From a virus, in the IMG/VR virus record IMGVR_UViG_3300046474_000317, positions 1 through 29,651 of that record: DNA of 29,651 bases. The stretch is one strand, 5' to 3'. Below, piece after piece: positions 14,497-21,726 of the stretch (position 1 is its first letter; the number at the start of each line of letters is the position of its first letter). Made by a program: the position numbers and the translations under genes. The notes under the pieces were generated by a model. It made no database searches and was not told where the DNA came from. It saw nothing but the letters and a program-made list of their open reading frames with translations.

Positions 14497-14865
14497 ATGG
14501 CAGGCAAAAACCGCGTCGGTGGGCTCATCGCCTTGAAGATCAACGGCGACATGTATTTCGCCAAGGGCAACTTCACCTACAACCTTGGCAAGCCGAAGAA
14601 AGAAGCCGTGATCGGCAGTGATCGCGTTCACGGCTACAAGGAAGTGCCGCAGGTGCCTTTCATCGAGGGCGAGATCACCGACCGCAATGAGTTGAATCTC
14701 GAGGACCTGATCACGCTCGATGACGCCACCGTCACGCTGGAGCTGGCGAACGGCAAGGTCATCATGTTGCGTGAAGGCTGGTACGCCGGTGAAGGCACCG
14801 GCAACACCGAAGAGGGCAACATTGCTCTTCGCATCGAAGGCATTTCGGCTGAGGAAGTTCGCTGA
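14497..14865 (+). CDS. Tail tube protein (Mu gpM-like)
   Basis: The 122-residue protein follows the Mu tail tube pattern: MAGKNRVGGLIALKINGDMYFAKGNFTYNLG, then KEAVIGSDRVHGYKEVPQVPFIEGEITD and a closing VTLELANGKVIMLREGWYAGEG with a hydrophilic end. Rings of this protein stack into the rigid tube inside the sheath. It follows the sheath gene as in all Mu-like tails. CAGGAGAG lies about 9 bases before ATG 14497. Its stop overlaps the start of the chaperone gene. Confidence 0.93.
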   Translation: MAGKNRVGGLIALKINGDMYFAKGNFTYNLGKPKKEAVIGSDRVHGYKEVPQVPFIEGEITDRNELNLEDLITLDDATVTLELANGKVIMLREGWYAGEGTGNTEEGNIALRIEGISAEEVR

Positions 14866-15167
14866 TGGCAAAGGAAAAAGTAATCCCGTTGATCGAACCG
14901 GCTGAGTTCGGCAAGCAAACGTTCACCGAGGTCACCATCACCCGGAAGTTGAAATACCTGCGTGGTCACGCGCTACGCATTACCTCCGACGGGAAGGGCA
15001 GCGGTGGCGTCGACATGGACTTCGCCACCCTGATTGACCTGGCGGCCAAGATGGTTGGCCAGCCACCCGCGATGATCGAAGAGCTCAGCGAGGATGATCA
15101 GGCGGTCCTGATTCAGGAAGCCCGAGATTTTTTACTGAAGCACCTCGGGGGTGGGAGTCAGGAGTGA
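14865..15167 (+). CDS. Tail assembly chaperone, first frame (Mu gp41-like)
   Basis: The 100-residue protein resembles the E/41/14 family of tail assembly chaperones. It has VIPLIEPAEFGKQTFTEVTITRKLKYLRGHALRI and a helical end with MDFATLIDLAAKMVGQPPAMIEELSEDDQAVLIQEARDFLLKHL. It coats the tape measure while the tube forms and is absent from the finished tail. Near the 3' end, T TTT TTA (15128-15134) lies in the right register for a -1 ribosomal frameshift. That would fuse the first 90 residues to 52 residues of the next frame, ending at 15292. The start overlaps the tube stop. Confidence 0.9.
   Translation: MAKEKVIPLIEPAEFGKQTFTEVTITRKLKYLRGHALRITSDGKGSGGVDMDFATLIDLAAKMVGQPPAMIEELSEDDQAVLIQEARDFLLKHLGGGSQE
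15128..15134 (+). promoter_or_regulatory. Programmed -1 frameshift slippery site
   Basis: The heptamer TTTTTTA is in the X XXY YYZ register of the gp41-like frame (codons TTT at 15129 and TTA at 15132). A -1 shift moves translation into a frame that has no stop until 15290-15292, giving a 142-residue fusion. The same frame contains the small GpE-like ORF at 15164. Known tail chaperone genes use this mechanism; P2 uses the closely related T TTT TTG. Confidence 0.8.
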
Positions 15168-15292
15168 CTGTCGTCGTCAAGGTGATGGGCGTTCAGCCCA
15201 CGGAAGTCATGGAAATGGATTTCGAACAGCTGGATTGGTGGCTTGAACGCACTGAGGAATGGGTCGGATGGCAAACAAAGGATACTCCCTAG
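15164..15292 (+). CDS. Tail assembly chaperone, second frame (GpE-like, 42 aa)
   Basis: This small frame can be read alone from GTG 15164, whose GTGA overlaps the stop of the first chaperone; it is behind GGGAGTCAGGA. It encodes 42 residues with a GpE-like centre ([21 protein letters not shown]). In the frame it is open upstream to the slippery heptamer, so its main product is probably the C-terminal part of the frameshift fusion. Its 3' end overlaps the tape measure start by 25 bases. In related phages the longer chaperone form binds the tape measure and recruits tube subunits. Confidence 0.75.
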   Translation: MTVVVKVMGVQPTEVMEMDFEQLDWWLERTEEWVGWQTKDTP

Positions 15293-17235
15293 ACGTCGTC
15301 ATCAAGGCTGTCGACAAGCTCACCGCCCCATTGCGCGGCATTTTCTCCAAGGTTAAGCAGGCCAGTGCCGGTGTGTCCGGCGCACTTGATCGTACTGGCC
15401 TGCCAGTGTTCGCGAACAGTCTAAAGGGTGTTGGTGGAGCTATTGGCGGAATAGGCACTGCCGTCAGTTCGAGTGCGAAGAGAATCTTGGGGTTGGGCGC
15501 GACACTAGGCATCACCGGTGCCGCCTTGAATCTGTTCTTCCAGGGGTTCGCTGATGCCACTGGCGCGATCGGCGACACCGCCGAGCGCACGGGCATCAGC
15601 CGTGAGCGGTTCCAGGAGCTGAGCTTTGCGGCGAAGCTGACCGGTTCCTCTGCCGAAACCTTGGGCGGTGCCCTACAGAAAATGCAGATCAACGTCGGTA
15701 AGGCAACGGCAGGCTCGAAAGACCTGAAGGATATGTTCAAAGGATTGGGCATCAGCATTAAAGATTCGTCCGGCAAACTGAAAAGTACCGATGCCTTGTT
15801 CGATACGTTCGTTGACCGAATCTCCAAGATCAAAGACCCGTCTTTGCAGGCGGAGGCGGCGGTGAAGATTTTCGGTAAAAGCGCTACCGAGTTGCTGCCA
15901 CTGATCCGTGGCGGTGGCGCGGGCATCAAGGACATGGCGGACGAAGCTCGTCGCCTGGGTATCGTCATCTCCGATAGCGCTGTGCGTGAGGGCGAGACCT
16001 TTGGTGACACACTGGACACGCTTCACGCCGCTCTGAGTGGGGTTGGCAATTCAATCGGCAGCTCGCTGGTGCCGCAGCTGAACATTCTTGGCTCGAAGTT
16101 GATCGACAACATCGTCAAATATCGACCGCAGATCGAGGCATTCGCGACCAGCTTTGCTGAAAACCTGCCCGGCAACATTGAAAAGGTCACGGGTTTCATC
16201 GGTGATCTGTACGGTGGAATCAAGCCACTGATCAATCTTGTCGGCGATCTGAGCGACGCGTTCGGTGGTGCGAGTCTGATTTTCGCGGCGATCGGTTTGT
16301 ACATCGGCGGCGGGCTGGTGATGAGTGTTCTGAACCTGGCACTCGCCTTGAAGGGCCTGGGCGTAGCAATTGCGCTCACTCCGGTCGGCTGGTTCCTCGG
16401 CGCGGTTGTCGCGATCGGTGCCGCGGCGTTTGTCATCTACCGAAATTGGGGCAGCATCGTCTCGTTCTTCACTGAGAAGTGGGCTGGCGTAAAAGCAGCG
16501 TTCAGCGACGGCATCATCAACGGCATTGTGAAGCTTTGGCTTGAGTACAACCCGGTCACCTTGATGATGGAGGCTTTCAACGGGCTGGTCCAATACCTGA
16601 CCGGCTGGGACCTCGGCGCAATCATTGGGGCCAAGCTCAGCGCCATTGTGAAGGTTTGGAGCGAATACAACCCGGTCACTTTGATGCAGGAGGCGTTCAA
16701 TGGGCTGGTCCAATACCTGACCGACTGGGACCTAAGCGCAATCCTTGGAACCAAGTTCGGTGCCATCGTGAAGGTTTGGCTCGAGTACAACCCGGTCAAG
16801 TTGATGATGGAGTCCTTCGGAGGCCTGATTAAATATCTGACCGGGTGGGACCTGGGGGCAATCCTCGGCTCGAAAATCTCGGAAGCCGTTGCGGCGTTAA
16901 AAAATGGTCTGCCCGATTGGGCGAAGAAACTGCTGGGTATCGACGGTGCCTCGATGGGTGACGTTACGGGCAATGAGCCCGGATCCTCCAACGTCACCGC
17001 GGCCTTGGCCGCGGATCCAAACGCAGCACTTGGGCCTCGCCGTTCAGTCAGTGAGTTGGGCCAGCGCGCAGCTCAGGTTGGTCAAACCGCGGCGCAGGCA
17101 GTCGAACAGCCAGCGCAGAAAGTGCTGGTTCAAGTCGACATGAACAACCTGCCGCCAGGCACCAAGGTGAAAACCGAGGGTAGCCAGGGCGCGACGTTCG
17201 ACACGGACCTCGGTTACTCAATGATGGCCCCCTAA
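15268..17235 (+). CDS. Tail tape measure protein with 40-residue tandem repeats
   Basis: The 655-residue protein starts with the usual tape measure N-terminus ([22 protein letters not shown]), is rich in Gly/Ala and Lys, and holds hydrophobic segments at about 335-390. Residues 420-539 are three consecutive 40-residue repeats ([20 protein letters not shown], then WDLGAI), encoded by exact 120-bp units. The tape measure spans the tail lumen and sets tail length, and part of it enters the host membrane during infection. I chose ATG 15268, which has GAGGA 9 bases upstream; ATG 15259 is too close to that site. The last 80 residues are a low-complexity Ala/Gln region. Confidence 0.92.
   Translation: MANKGYSLDVVIKAVDKLTAPLRGIFSKVKQASAGVSGALDRTGLPVFANSLKGVGGAIGGIGTAVSSSAKRILGLGATLGITGAALNLFFQGFADATGAIGDTAERTGISRERFQELSFAAKLTGSSAETLGGALQKMQINVGKATAGSKDLKDMFKGLGISIKDSSGKLKSTDALFDTFVDRISKIKDPSLQAEAAVKIFGKSATELLPLIRGGGAGIKDMADEARRLGIVISDSAVREGETFGDTLDTLHAALSGVGNSIGSSLVPQLNILGSKLIDNIVKYRPQIEAFATSFAENLPGNIEKVTGFIGDLYGGIKPLINLVGDLSDAFGGASLIFAAIGLYIGGGLVMSVLNLALALKGLGVAIALTPVGWFLGAVVAIGAAAFVIYRNWGSIVSFFTEKWAGVKAAFSDGIINGIVKLWLEYNPVTLMMEAFNGLVQYLTGWDLGAIIGAKLSAIVKVWSEYNPVTLMQEAFNGLVQYLTDWDLSAILGTKFGAIVKVWLEYNPVKLMMESFGGLIKYLTGWDLGAILGSKISEAVAALKNGLPDWAKKLLGIDGASMGDVTGNEPGSSNVTAALAADPNAALGPRRSVSELGQRAAQVGQTAAQAVEQPAQKVLVQVDMNNLPPGTKVKTEGSQGATFDTDLGYSMMAP
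16525..16884 (+). repeat. Three tandem 120-bp in-frame repeats
   Basis: Units begin at 16525, 16645 and 16765 with a period of exactly 120 bases. At protein level units one and two share 31 of 40 residues, counted by eye. W-x-EYNPV, LM-x-E-x-F and YLT-x-WDL are kept in all three, while many third codon positions differ. The repeats lie in the second half of the tape measure gene. Confidence 0.95.
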
Positions 17236-17247
17236 CCGGAGTTTTCC

Positions 17248-18564
17248 ATGACTTGGCGAGACACCTACCGCGCCGCGACTTTTCGCGGCGTGGCCTTTTT
17301 TGTGGAAAGTGCGGACAGCAGCCACGGTCGGCGTCAGGCCGTACACGAAACCGCGCAACGCGACACTCCGTACACCGAAGACCTGGGTCGAAAATCCCGC
17401 GAGTTTTCGGTCATCGGTTATCTGCTCGGCAAGGACTACCACCTTAACCGGGACGAATTGATCAATGCCTGCGAGGTCGCGGGCCCGGGTGCTTTGGTGC
17501 ACCCGTATCGCGGGGAAATGAACGTTGTTTGTCGCGGACTGAACATCAGCGAGACCGCGGCTGAAGGCGGAAAGTGCATGATCGCCCTCACATTTTTGGA
17601 GGCAGGGGAGGCGGCCTACCCATCGGCGAACGTTGATAGCGTCAATGCGATCAGCGCCAAGGGCAACACCGTCACCGCTGCGGCGGAAAAAAGCTTTGTG
17701 TCTGACTTCCTAACCACAGGATTTCCCGCCTACGTGGCGGAATCTGCTGCGTCCGGGCTGGCAGCCCTTGGTGAGTACATGGCGGCGCCTGGCTTGAGCT
17801 TCTCCGGTGACTTGAAGGCAGCATCTGACTTTTACCTGCAAGCGCGCGGGCTTGCATCCGACGCTTCAGGTTTGGTCCAGAAGCCACTGAATATGGTCAG
17901 CCGTATCACGGGTTTGATCGGCTCGGTCCGTTCAGCTTTTGGTACAAACGCTTTCAGCATGCTGACCAGTTTGTTTGACCGTTCGCCGACGACTTATACG
18001 GGCAGTACCGCAACGCCAAGTCGCCAGCAGCAGGCCACCAATGCAATTGCGATGAATGCACTGGTGCGCCAGGTGGCTGTAGCCGAGGCCGCCAAGGCTG
18101 CGGTCGTCACGCAAACCCCGGTGGTTACGACGGCGAACTCCACGCAGGCGGCGACGGGGGCGGCGGGGGCGGCGCCGGCAACGACAGGAGCAACTCAAAC
18201 AGCGCCTGGTGTTACCCAAACACTCCCAGTTCCAACCGTTTACGACAGCTACCAGGCAGCAATCAAGGTCCGTGAGGATCTGGTCGACCGTATAGACGCC
18301 GAAAGCGAAGTCACTCCGAACGATGAGGTGTACATCGCACTGTCTGATTTGCGTACCAGTGTGGTTCAGTCCGTGCCGAATCCTGAGCAAAACCTTGCTC
18401 GGATCGTTCAATACGTACCGCGAGAAACGCTGCCTTCTCTGCTGGTGGCTTATCAGATCTACGGCGACGCCGGACGCGCCGATGACATTGCTACGCGCAA
18501 TTCAACGCGACACCCAGGGTTTTTAATGGGCGGACAACAGCTCGAGGTACTCGCAGATGGATGA
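17248..18564 (+). CDS. Mu gpN-like tail/DNA circularisation protein
   Basis: The 438-residue protein has the DNA_circ_N domain in its first 100 residues: WRDTYRAATFRGVAFFVESADSSHGRRQAVHE, DLGRKSREFSVIGYLLGKDYH and ALVHPYRGEMNV. In Mu the homologue (gpN, gene 43) is a baseplate/tail protein needed for infection; the family name comes from a proposed role in circularising injected DNA. The middle is helical, and residues near 300-330 are a low-complexity Ala/Thr/Pro linker (TGAAGAAPATTGATQTAPG). The C-terminal domain is also helical. GGAG lies 8 bases before ATG 17248. It overlaps the next gene by 8 bases. Confidence 0.9.
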   Translation: MTWRDTYRAATFRGVAFFVESADSSHGRRQAVHETAQRDTPYTEDLGRKSREFSVIGYLLGKDYHLNRDELINACEVAGPGALVHPYRGEMNVVCRGLNISETAAEGGKCMIALTFLEAGEAAYPSANVDSVNAISAKGNTVTAAAEKSFVSDFLTTGFPAYVAESAASGLAALGEYMAAPGLSFSGDLKAASDFYLQARGLASDASGLVQKPLNMVSRITGLIGSVRSAFGTNAFSMLTSLFDRSPTTYTGSTATPSRQQQATNAIAMNALVRQVAVAEAAKAAVVTQTPVVTTANSTQAATGAAGAAPATTGATQTAPGVTQTLPVPTVYDSYQAAIKVREDLVDRIDAESEVTPNDEVYIALSDLRTSVVQSVPNPEQNLARIVQYVPRETLPSLLVAYQIYGDAGRADDIATRNSTRHPGFLMGGQQLEVLADG

Positions 18565-19681
18565 CTTGGAGCTGCTGGTCAACGGTATGAAATACGCCGG
18601 CTGGACTTCTCTTGGCGTCACCCGTGCGATCGATGCGGCAACCACGGCCTTCACGGCAACGCTCACCGAAAAATGGGAGGCGGGCAATAGATCGCTGGCA
18701 CAAGTAGAACCTTGGCCGATTCTCCCGGGTGATGCGTGCGAGGTCAGGTTAGCCGGCTTTCCGATGGTGATCGGCTACGTTGATATTTTCAAACCGTCCT
18801 ACAGCGCGAACGACCACACGATCAACGTGCAGGGCCGGGATAAGGTTGCCGACCTGGTGGATTGCAGCGCCGTGCACGCGCCGGATGAATGGAAAAACAT
18901 CGACCTGCTCAAGTTTGCGCAGATCCTCGCGGCTCCGTTCGGCGTGACGGTAAAGACGGATATAGCCGTTGGTGAGCCGTTTCAGGTCTGCAAGCTTCAA
19001 CAGGGCGAAACAGGCTTCAAAGCGATCGAGCGCTACGCCCGGCAGCGCAAGGCGCTGTTAATGCCTGACGGTGCTGGCGGGTTGTTGATTACCCGTGCTG
19101 GCGTTCGACGCGCCACAACCGCACTGGTCCAGGGCGAAAACATCCTCAGTGCCAGCGGCACCATTGATCACAGCCAGCGGTTCAGCAACTACCAGGTGAA
19201 AGGTCAGGCAAGTTACAGCCCCGACAGCACTGGAGAAACCGAGGCCCACATCGAAGGCAGCGTTACCGACAGCGGCATTAAACGTTATCGACCGATGCTA
19301 CTGGTCGCCGAGATCGGCGGCACAACAGCAAGCCTGCAGGATCGCGCCACATGGGAGGCGAACAGCCGAATTGGCAAGTCTGCGGCTGCCAGCGTTTCAG
19401 TCTATGGGTGGCGGCAAAGCCCGGGCGGAGCGCTGTGGGAACCCGGCATGCTGGTCTACGTCCGTTCGTCATGGCTGCGCATGGACGGGTGGATGCTGAT
19501 TCGCCAGGTCACCTACGAGCGCGGCGAAGGCGGAACCACGGCCAAGCTTGAGATCGTCAGCCCGCAAGCCTTCGACCCTGAGCCGCCAGATGGGAAGAAA
19601 GCGACAAAAACGAAGACCGGTAAAAAAGGCCAGCGCAACATTTGGGCCGAGGCCATTGGGGAAGAGGATTCGCCGAAATGA
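18557..19681 (+). CDS. Baseplate hub protein (Mu gpP-like)
   Basis: The 374-residue protein matches the gpP/gp27-like hub proteins. The N-terminal domain (TSLGVTRAIDAATTAFTATLTEKW, ILPGDACEVRLAGFPMVIGYVD) and the second domain (INVQGRDKVADLVDCSAVHAPDEWKNIDLLKFAQILAAPFGV) have the typical order. Residues 130-330 continue the ring fold with ILSASGTIDHSQRFSNYQVKGQ and WEPGMLVYVRSSWLRMDGWMLIRQVTYE. Three copies sit in the baseplate centre and hold the spike. The end is lysine-rich (GKKATKTKTGKKGQ). The start overlaps gpN and the TGA overlaps the gp45 start. Confidence 0.92.
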   Translation: MDDLELLVNGMKYAGWTSLGVTRAIDAATTAFTATLTEKWEAGNRSLAQVEPWPILPGDACEVRLAGFPMVIGYVDIFKPSYSANDHTINVQGRDKVADLVDCSAVHAPDEWKNIDLLKFAQILAAPFGVTVKTDIAVGEPFQVCKLQQGETGFKAIERYARQRKALLMPDGAGGLLITRAGVRRATTALVQGENILSASGTIDHSQRFSNYQVKGQASYSPDSTGETEAHIEGSVTDSGIKRYRPMLLVAEIGGTTASLQDRATWEANSRIGKSAAASVSVYGWRQSPGGALWEPGMLVYVRSSWLRMDGWMLIRQVTYERGEGGTTAKLEIVSPQAFDPEPPDGKKATKTKTGKKGQRNIWAEAIGEEDSPK

Positions 19682-20193
19682 AGGAAGCGATCCGCGAGAT
19701 CAGCAGCCGCGTAATGATGATGTTCTCCCGTGGCGTGCTTCGGGGCGTGAATGATTCCGGCCCCAGGCAACAGGTGCAGGTTGAGCTGCTCAAGGACGAA
19801 CTCCGCGATGGCCTTGAGCACATGCAGAACTACGGCTTCACCAGTCACCCGAAAGGCGGTGATGTTGCGGTCGCTTTTCTGGGTGGCAACCGGGAGCAGG
19901 GGATTGTCCTGGTTGTCGATGACCGCCGGTACCGCATCCCTCTGCTCGCCGGTGAGGTGGCCATCTACGACGACTTGGGCAACAAGATCGAGTTGTTGCG
20001 CGAGATGGTGAAGGTGACGGCGGTTCAGCACCTGGAAGCGGTGGCGCCGACGATCAAGCTGGTGGGCGACCTCGAAGTGATCGGCAACATCACCAGCACC
20101 GGTACCATAAAGAACAACGGTAAGGACATCGGTAGCACCCATAAGCACGGTGGGGTCACTGCCGGTAGTGGAAATTCAGGAGTGCCGATCTGA
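19678..20193 (+). CDS. Baseplate spike protein (Mu gp45-like, iron-binding tip)
   Basis: The 171-residue protein has the gp45 pattern: an OB-fold (RVMMMFSRGVLRGVNDSGPRQQVQVELL), then GGDVAVAFLGGNREQGIVLVVDD, then a beta-helix and the tip IGSTHKHGGVTAGSGNSGVPI. H155 and H157 correspond to the H-x-H that binds an iron ion at the tip of P2 gpV spikes. A trimer forms the needle that pierces the outer membrane. ATG 19678 is preferred to the upstream ATG 19642, because it has AGAGGA 8 bases before it and overlaps the hub stop. Confidence 0.93.
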   Translation: MKEAIREISSRVMMMFSRGVLRGVNDSGPRQQVQVELLKDELRDGLEHMQNYGFTSHPKGGDVAVAFLGGNREQGIVLVVDDRRYRIPLLAGEVAIYDDLGNKIELLREMVKVTAVQHLEAVAPTIKLVGDLEVIGNITSTGTIKNNGKDIGSTHKHGGVTAGSGNSGVPI

Positions 20194-20660
20194 TGGCCGA
20201 TGCCGCAATGGTAATGACCGAAAACGGCGGAGAGCTTGTGTTGTCGGGCTTCGATTTGGCGCGAGATGACGGCCTGGAGACGGCAGTCATCATCAGTCTC
20301 TTCACCGATCGCCGGGCCAGCGCCGAACAGCTTCCCGTGGAGCTGCCGCAGGATGATCTGCGTGGCTACTGGGGTGACATCAGCAATGCGACGCCGTCGG
20401 ACCAGACCGGGTCGCTGCTCTGGCTGCTGGCACGAGAAAAGCAACTTCCGCAGATCCTTGGGCGCGCTCAGCAGTATTGCCGGGAGGCATTGGCCTGGAT
20501 GGTGGATGACCTGGTAGCGACTCGTATTGAGGTGACAGCAGAGTTCATTGCCCAAGGCTGGATGCTGATTCTCGTCGATATTTTCCGGCCGACCGGTTCG
20601 CCGGTTCGCTATCGCTTCAATTACGAATGGGCGGCTCAAGCCGCGAAGAGGCCTTCCTGA
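20193..20660 (+). CDS. Baseplate wedge protein (Mu gp46-like)
   Basis: The 155-residue protein resembles the Mu gp46 family: LARDDGLETAVIISLFTDRRA, GYWGDISNATPSDQTGSLLWLLAREKQLPQILGRAQQYCREALAWMVDDLVA and VTAEFIAQGWMLILVDIFRPTGSPVRYRFNYEW. These proteins correspond to the T4 gp25-like parts of the baseplate that join the wedges to the hub and start sheath polymerisation. It overlaps both neighbours by one base each (TGATG arrangements). Confidence 0.93.
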   Translation: MADAAMVMTENGGELVLSGFDLARDDGLETAVIISLFTDRRASAEQLPVELPQDDLRGYWGDISNATPSDQTGSLLWLLAREKQLPQILGRAQQYCREALAWMVDDLVATRIEVTAEFIAQGWMLILVDIFRPTGSPVRYRFNYEWAAQAAKRPS

Positions 20661-21718
20661 TGCCATTTGCTCGACCAACACTCACCGAGCTCATCGACCG
20701 TGTGATCACCGACATCAGCAGTCGGGTGACCGGCGTCGACAGTGCGGTGCTTCGGCGATCGCTGCTCGGGGTCATCGGCCATTCCGAAGCTGGCGCTGTG
20801 CATATGCTGTACGGCCATCTGGACTGGATCGCCAAACAATCGGTGATCGACACCGCTGATACGGAATATCTCGAACGCTGGGCTGCCATCTGGAAAGTCG
20901 TTCGGAAGACTGCCGGTTTTGCCAGTGGGCAGGTTTCCTATTCCGGTGCTGCCGGCTCCACCATTCTCGATGGGACCATTGTGCAGCGCCAAGACGGCGT
21001 CCAGTACAAGGTGCTCGGTGACGCCGTATTCGGCAGCGGGCCATTGGTGGTCCCGGTCCTGGCGCTGGAGGCGGGTGAAGCCGGTAATTTTGGCTCAGGG
21101 TTGCCGATTTTCCTGTTGTCGCCGATCGCTGGCGTCCAGTCGACAGGGACAACAGCAACCGAGATCGAGGGCGGTGTCGACACGGAGTCGGATCAACGAC
21201 TCTTGGCCAGGCTGCTGGCGCGAATTCAGCAGCCACCGCACGGCGGTGCAGATTTTGATTACCAGATGTGGGCTTTGGAAGTGGTCGGCGTCACGCGGGT
21301 CTGGGTGTATCCACGTCAGATGGGGGCCGGCACTGTAACGGTTCTGTTCGTCTGTGATGACCTCCCGGACATCATTCCAACACCGGCCAAGGTGGCCGAG
21401 GTACAGGCGTATATCAACGCCCGTGCGCCGGTGACGGCTGAGGTCTTTGTCGCAGCGCCAGTCGCTGATTCCCTGAACCTGACGATCAAGCTCGCCCCGA
21501 ACACTACAACCGTTCAAAACGCCGTCCGCGCGGAATTGGCGGATCTGATCGACCGCGACTCCGCACCTGGTGGGACGATCCTTATCAGCCGCCTACGCGA
21601 AGCCGTGTCGCTGGCCGCTGGCGAGAACAACAACCAGATCGTGACACCCACTGCTGACGTGGCGCACGCCACCGGCCACATGCCAGTTCTGGGCACCCTT
21701 ACTTTCTCCAGCTTCTAG
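20660..21718 (+). CDS. Baseplate J-like wedge protein (Mu gp47-like)
   Basis: The 352-residue protein is a baseplate J/gp47 protein: PTLTELIDRVITDISSR, LRRSLLGVIGHSEAGAVHMLYGHLDWIAKQ, DTADTEYLERWAAIWKVVRK, then VQSTGTTATEIEGGVDTESDQRLLARLLARIQQPPHGGADFDYQMWALEVVGVTRVWVYP. The last 100 residues contain the AEVQAYINARAPVTAEVFVAAP segment. It builds the outer baseplate wedges to which tail fibres attach. Start ATG 20660 overlaps the gp46 stop and has AGAGG about 9 bases before it; the frame extends to 20627 only inside gp46. The stop TAG is part of the next ribosome-binding site. Confidence 0.95.
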   Translation: MPFARPTLTELIDRVITDISSRVTGVDSAVLRRSLLGVIGHSEAGAVHMLYGHLDWIAKQSVIDTADTEYLERWAAIWKVVRKTAGFASGQVSYSGAAGSTILDGTIVQRQDGVQYKVLGDAVFGSGPLVVPVLALEAGEAGNFGSGLPIFLLSPIAGVQSTGTTATEIEGGVDTESDQRLLARLLARIQQPPHGGADFDYQMWALEVVGVTRVWVYPRQMGAGTVTVLFVCDDLPDIIPTPAKVAEVQAYINARAPVTAEVFVAAPVADSLNLTIKLAPNTTTVQNAVRAELADLIDRDSAPGGTILISRLREAVSLAAGENNNQIVTPTADVAHATGHMPVLGTLTFSSF

Positions 21719-21726
21719 GAGGCGCA

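Noticed and set aside
13119-14576. A 485-codon minus-strand open frame opposite the tail sheath
   Set aside because: The sheath gene is certain; the antisense frame has no family pattern and no start signal, and arises from codon bias.
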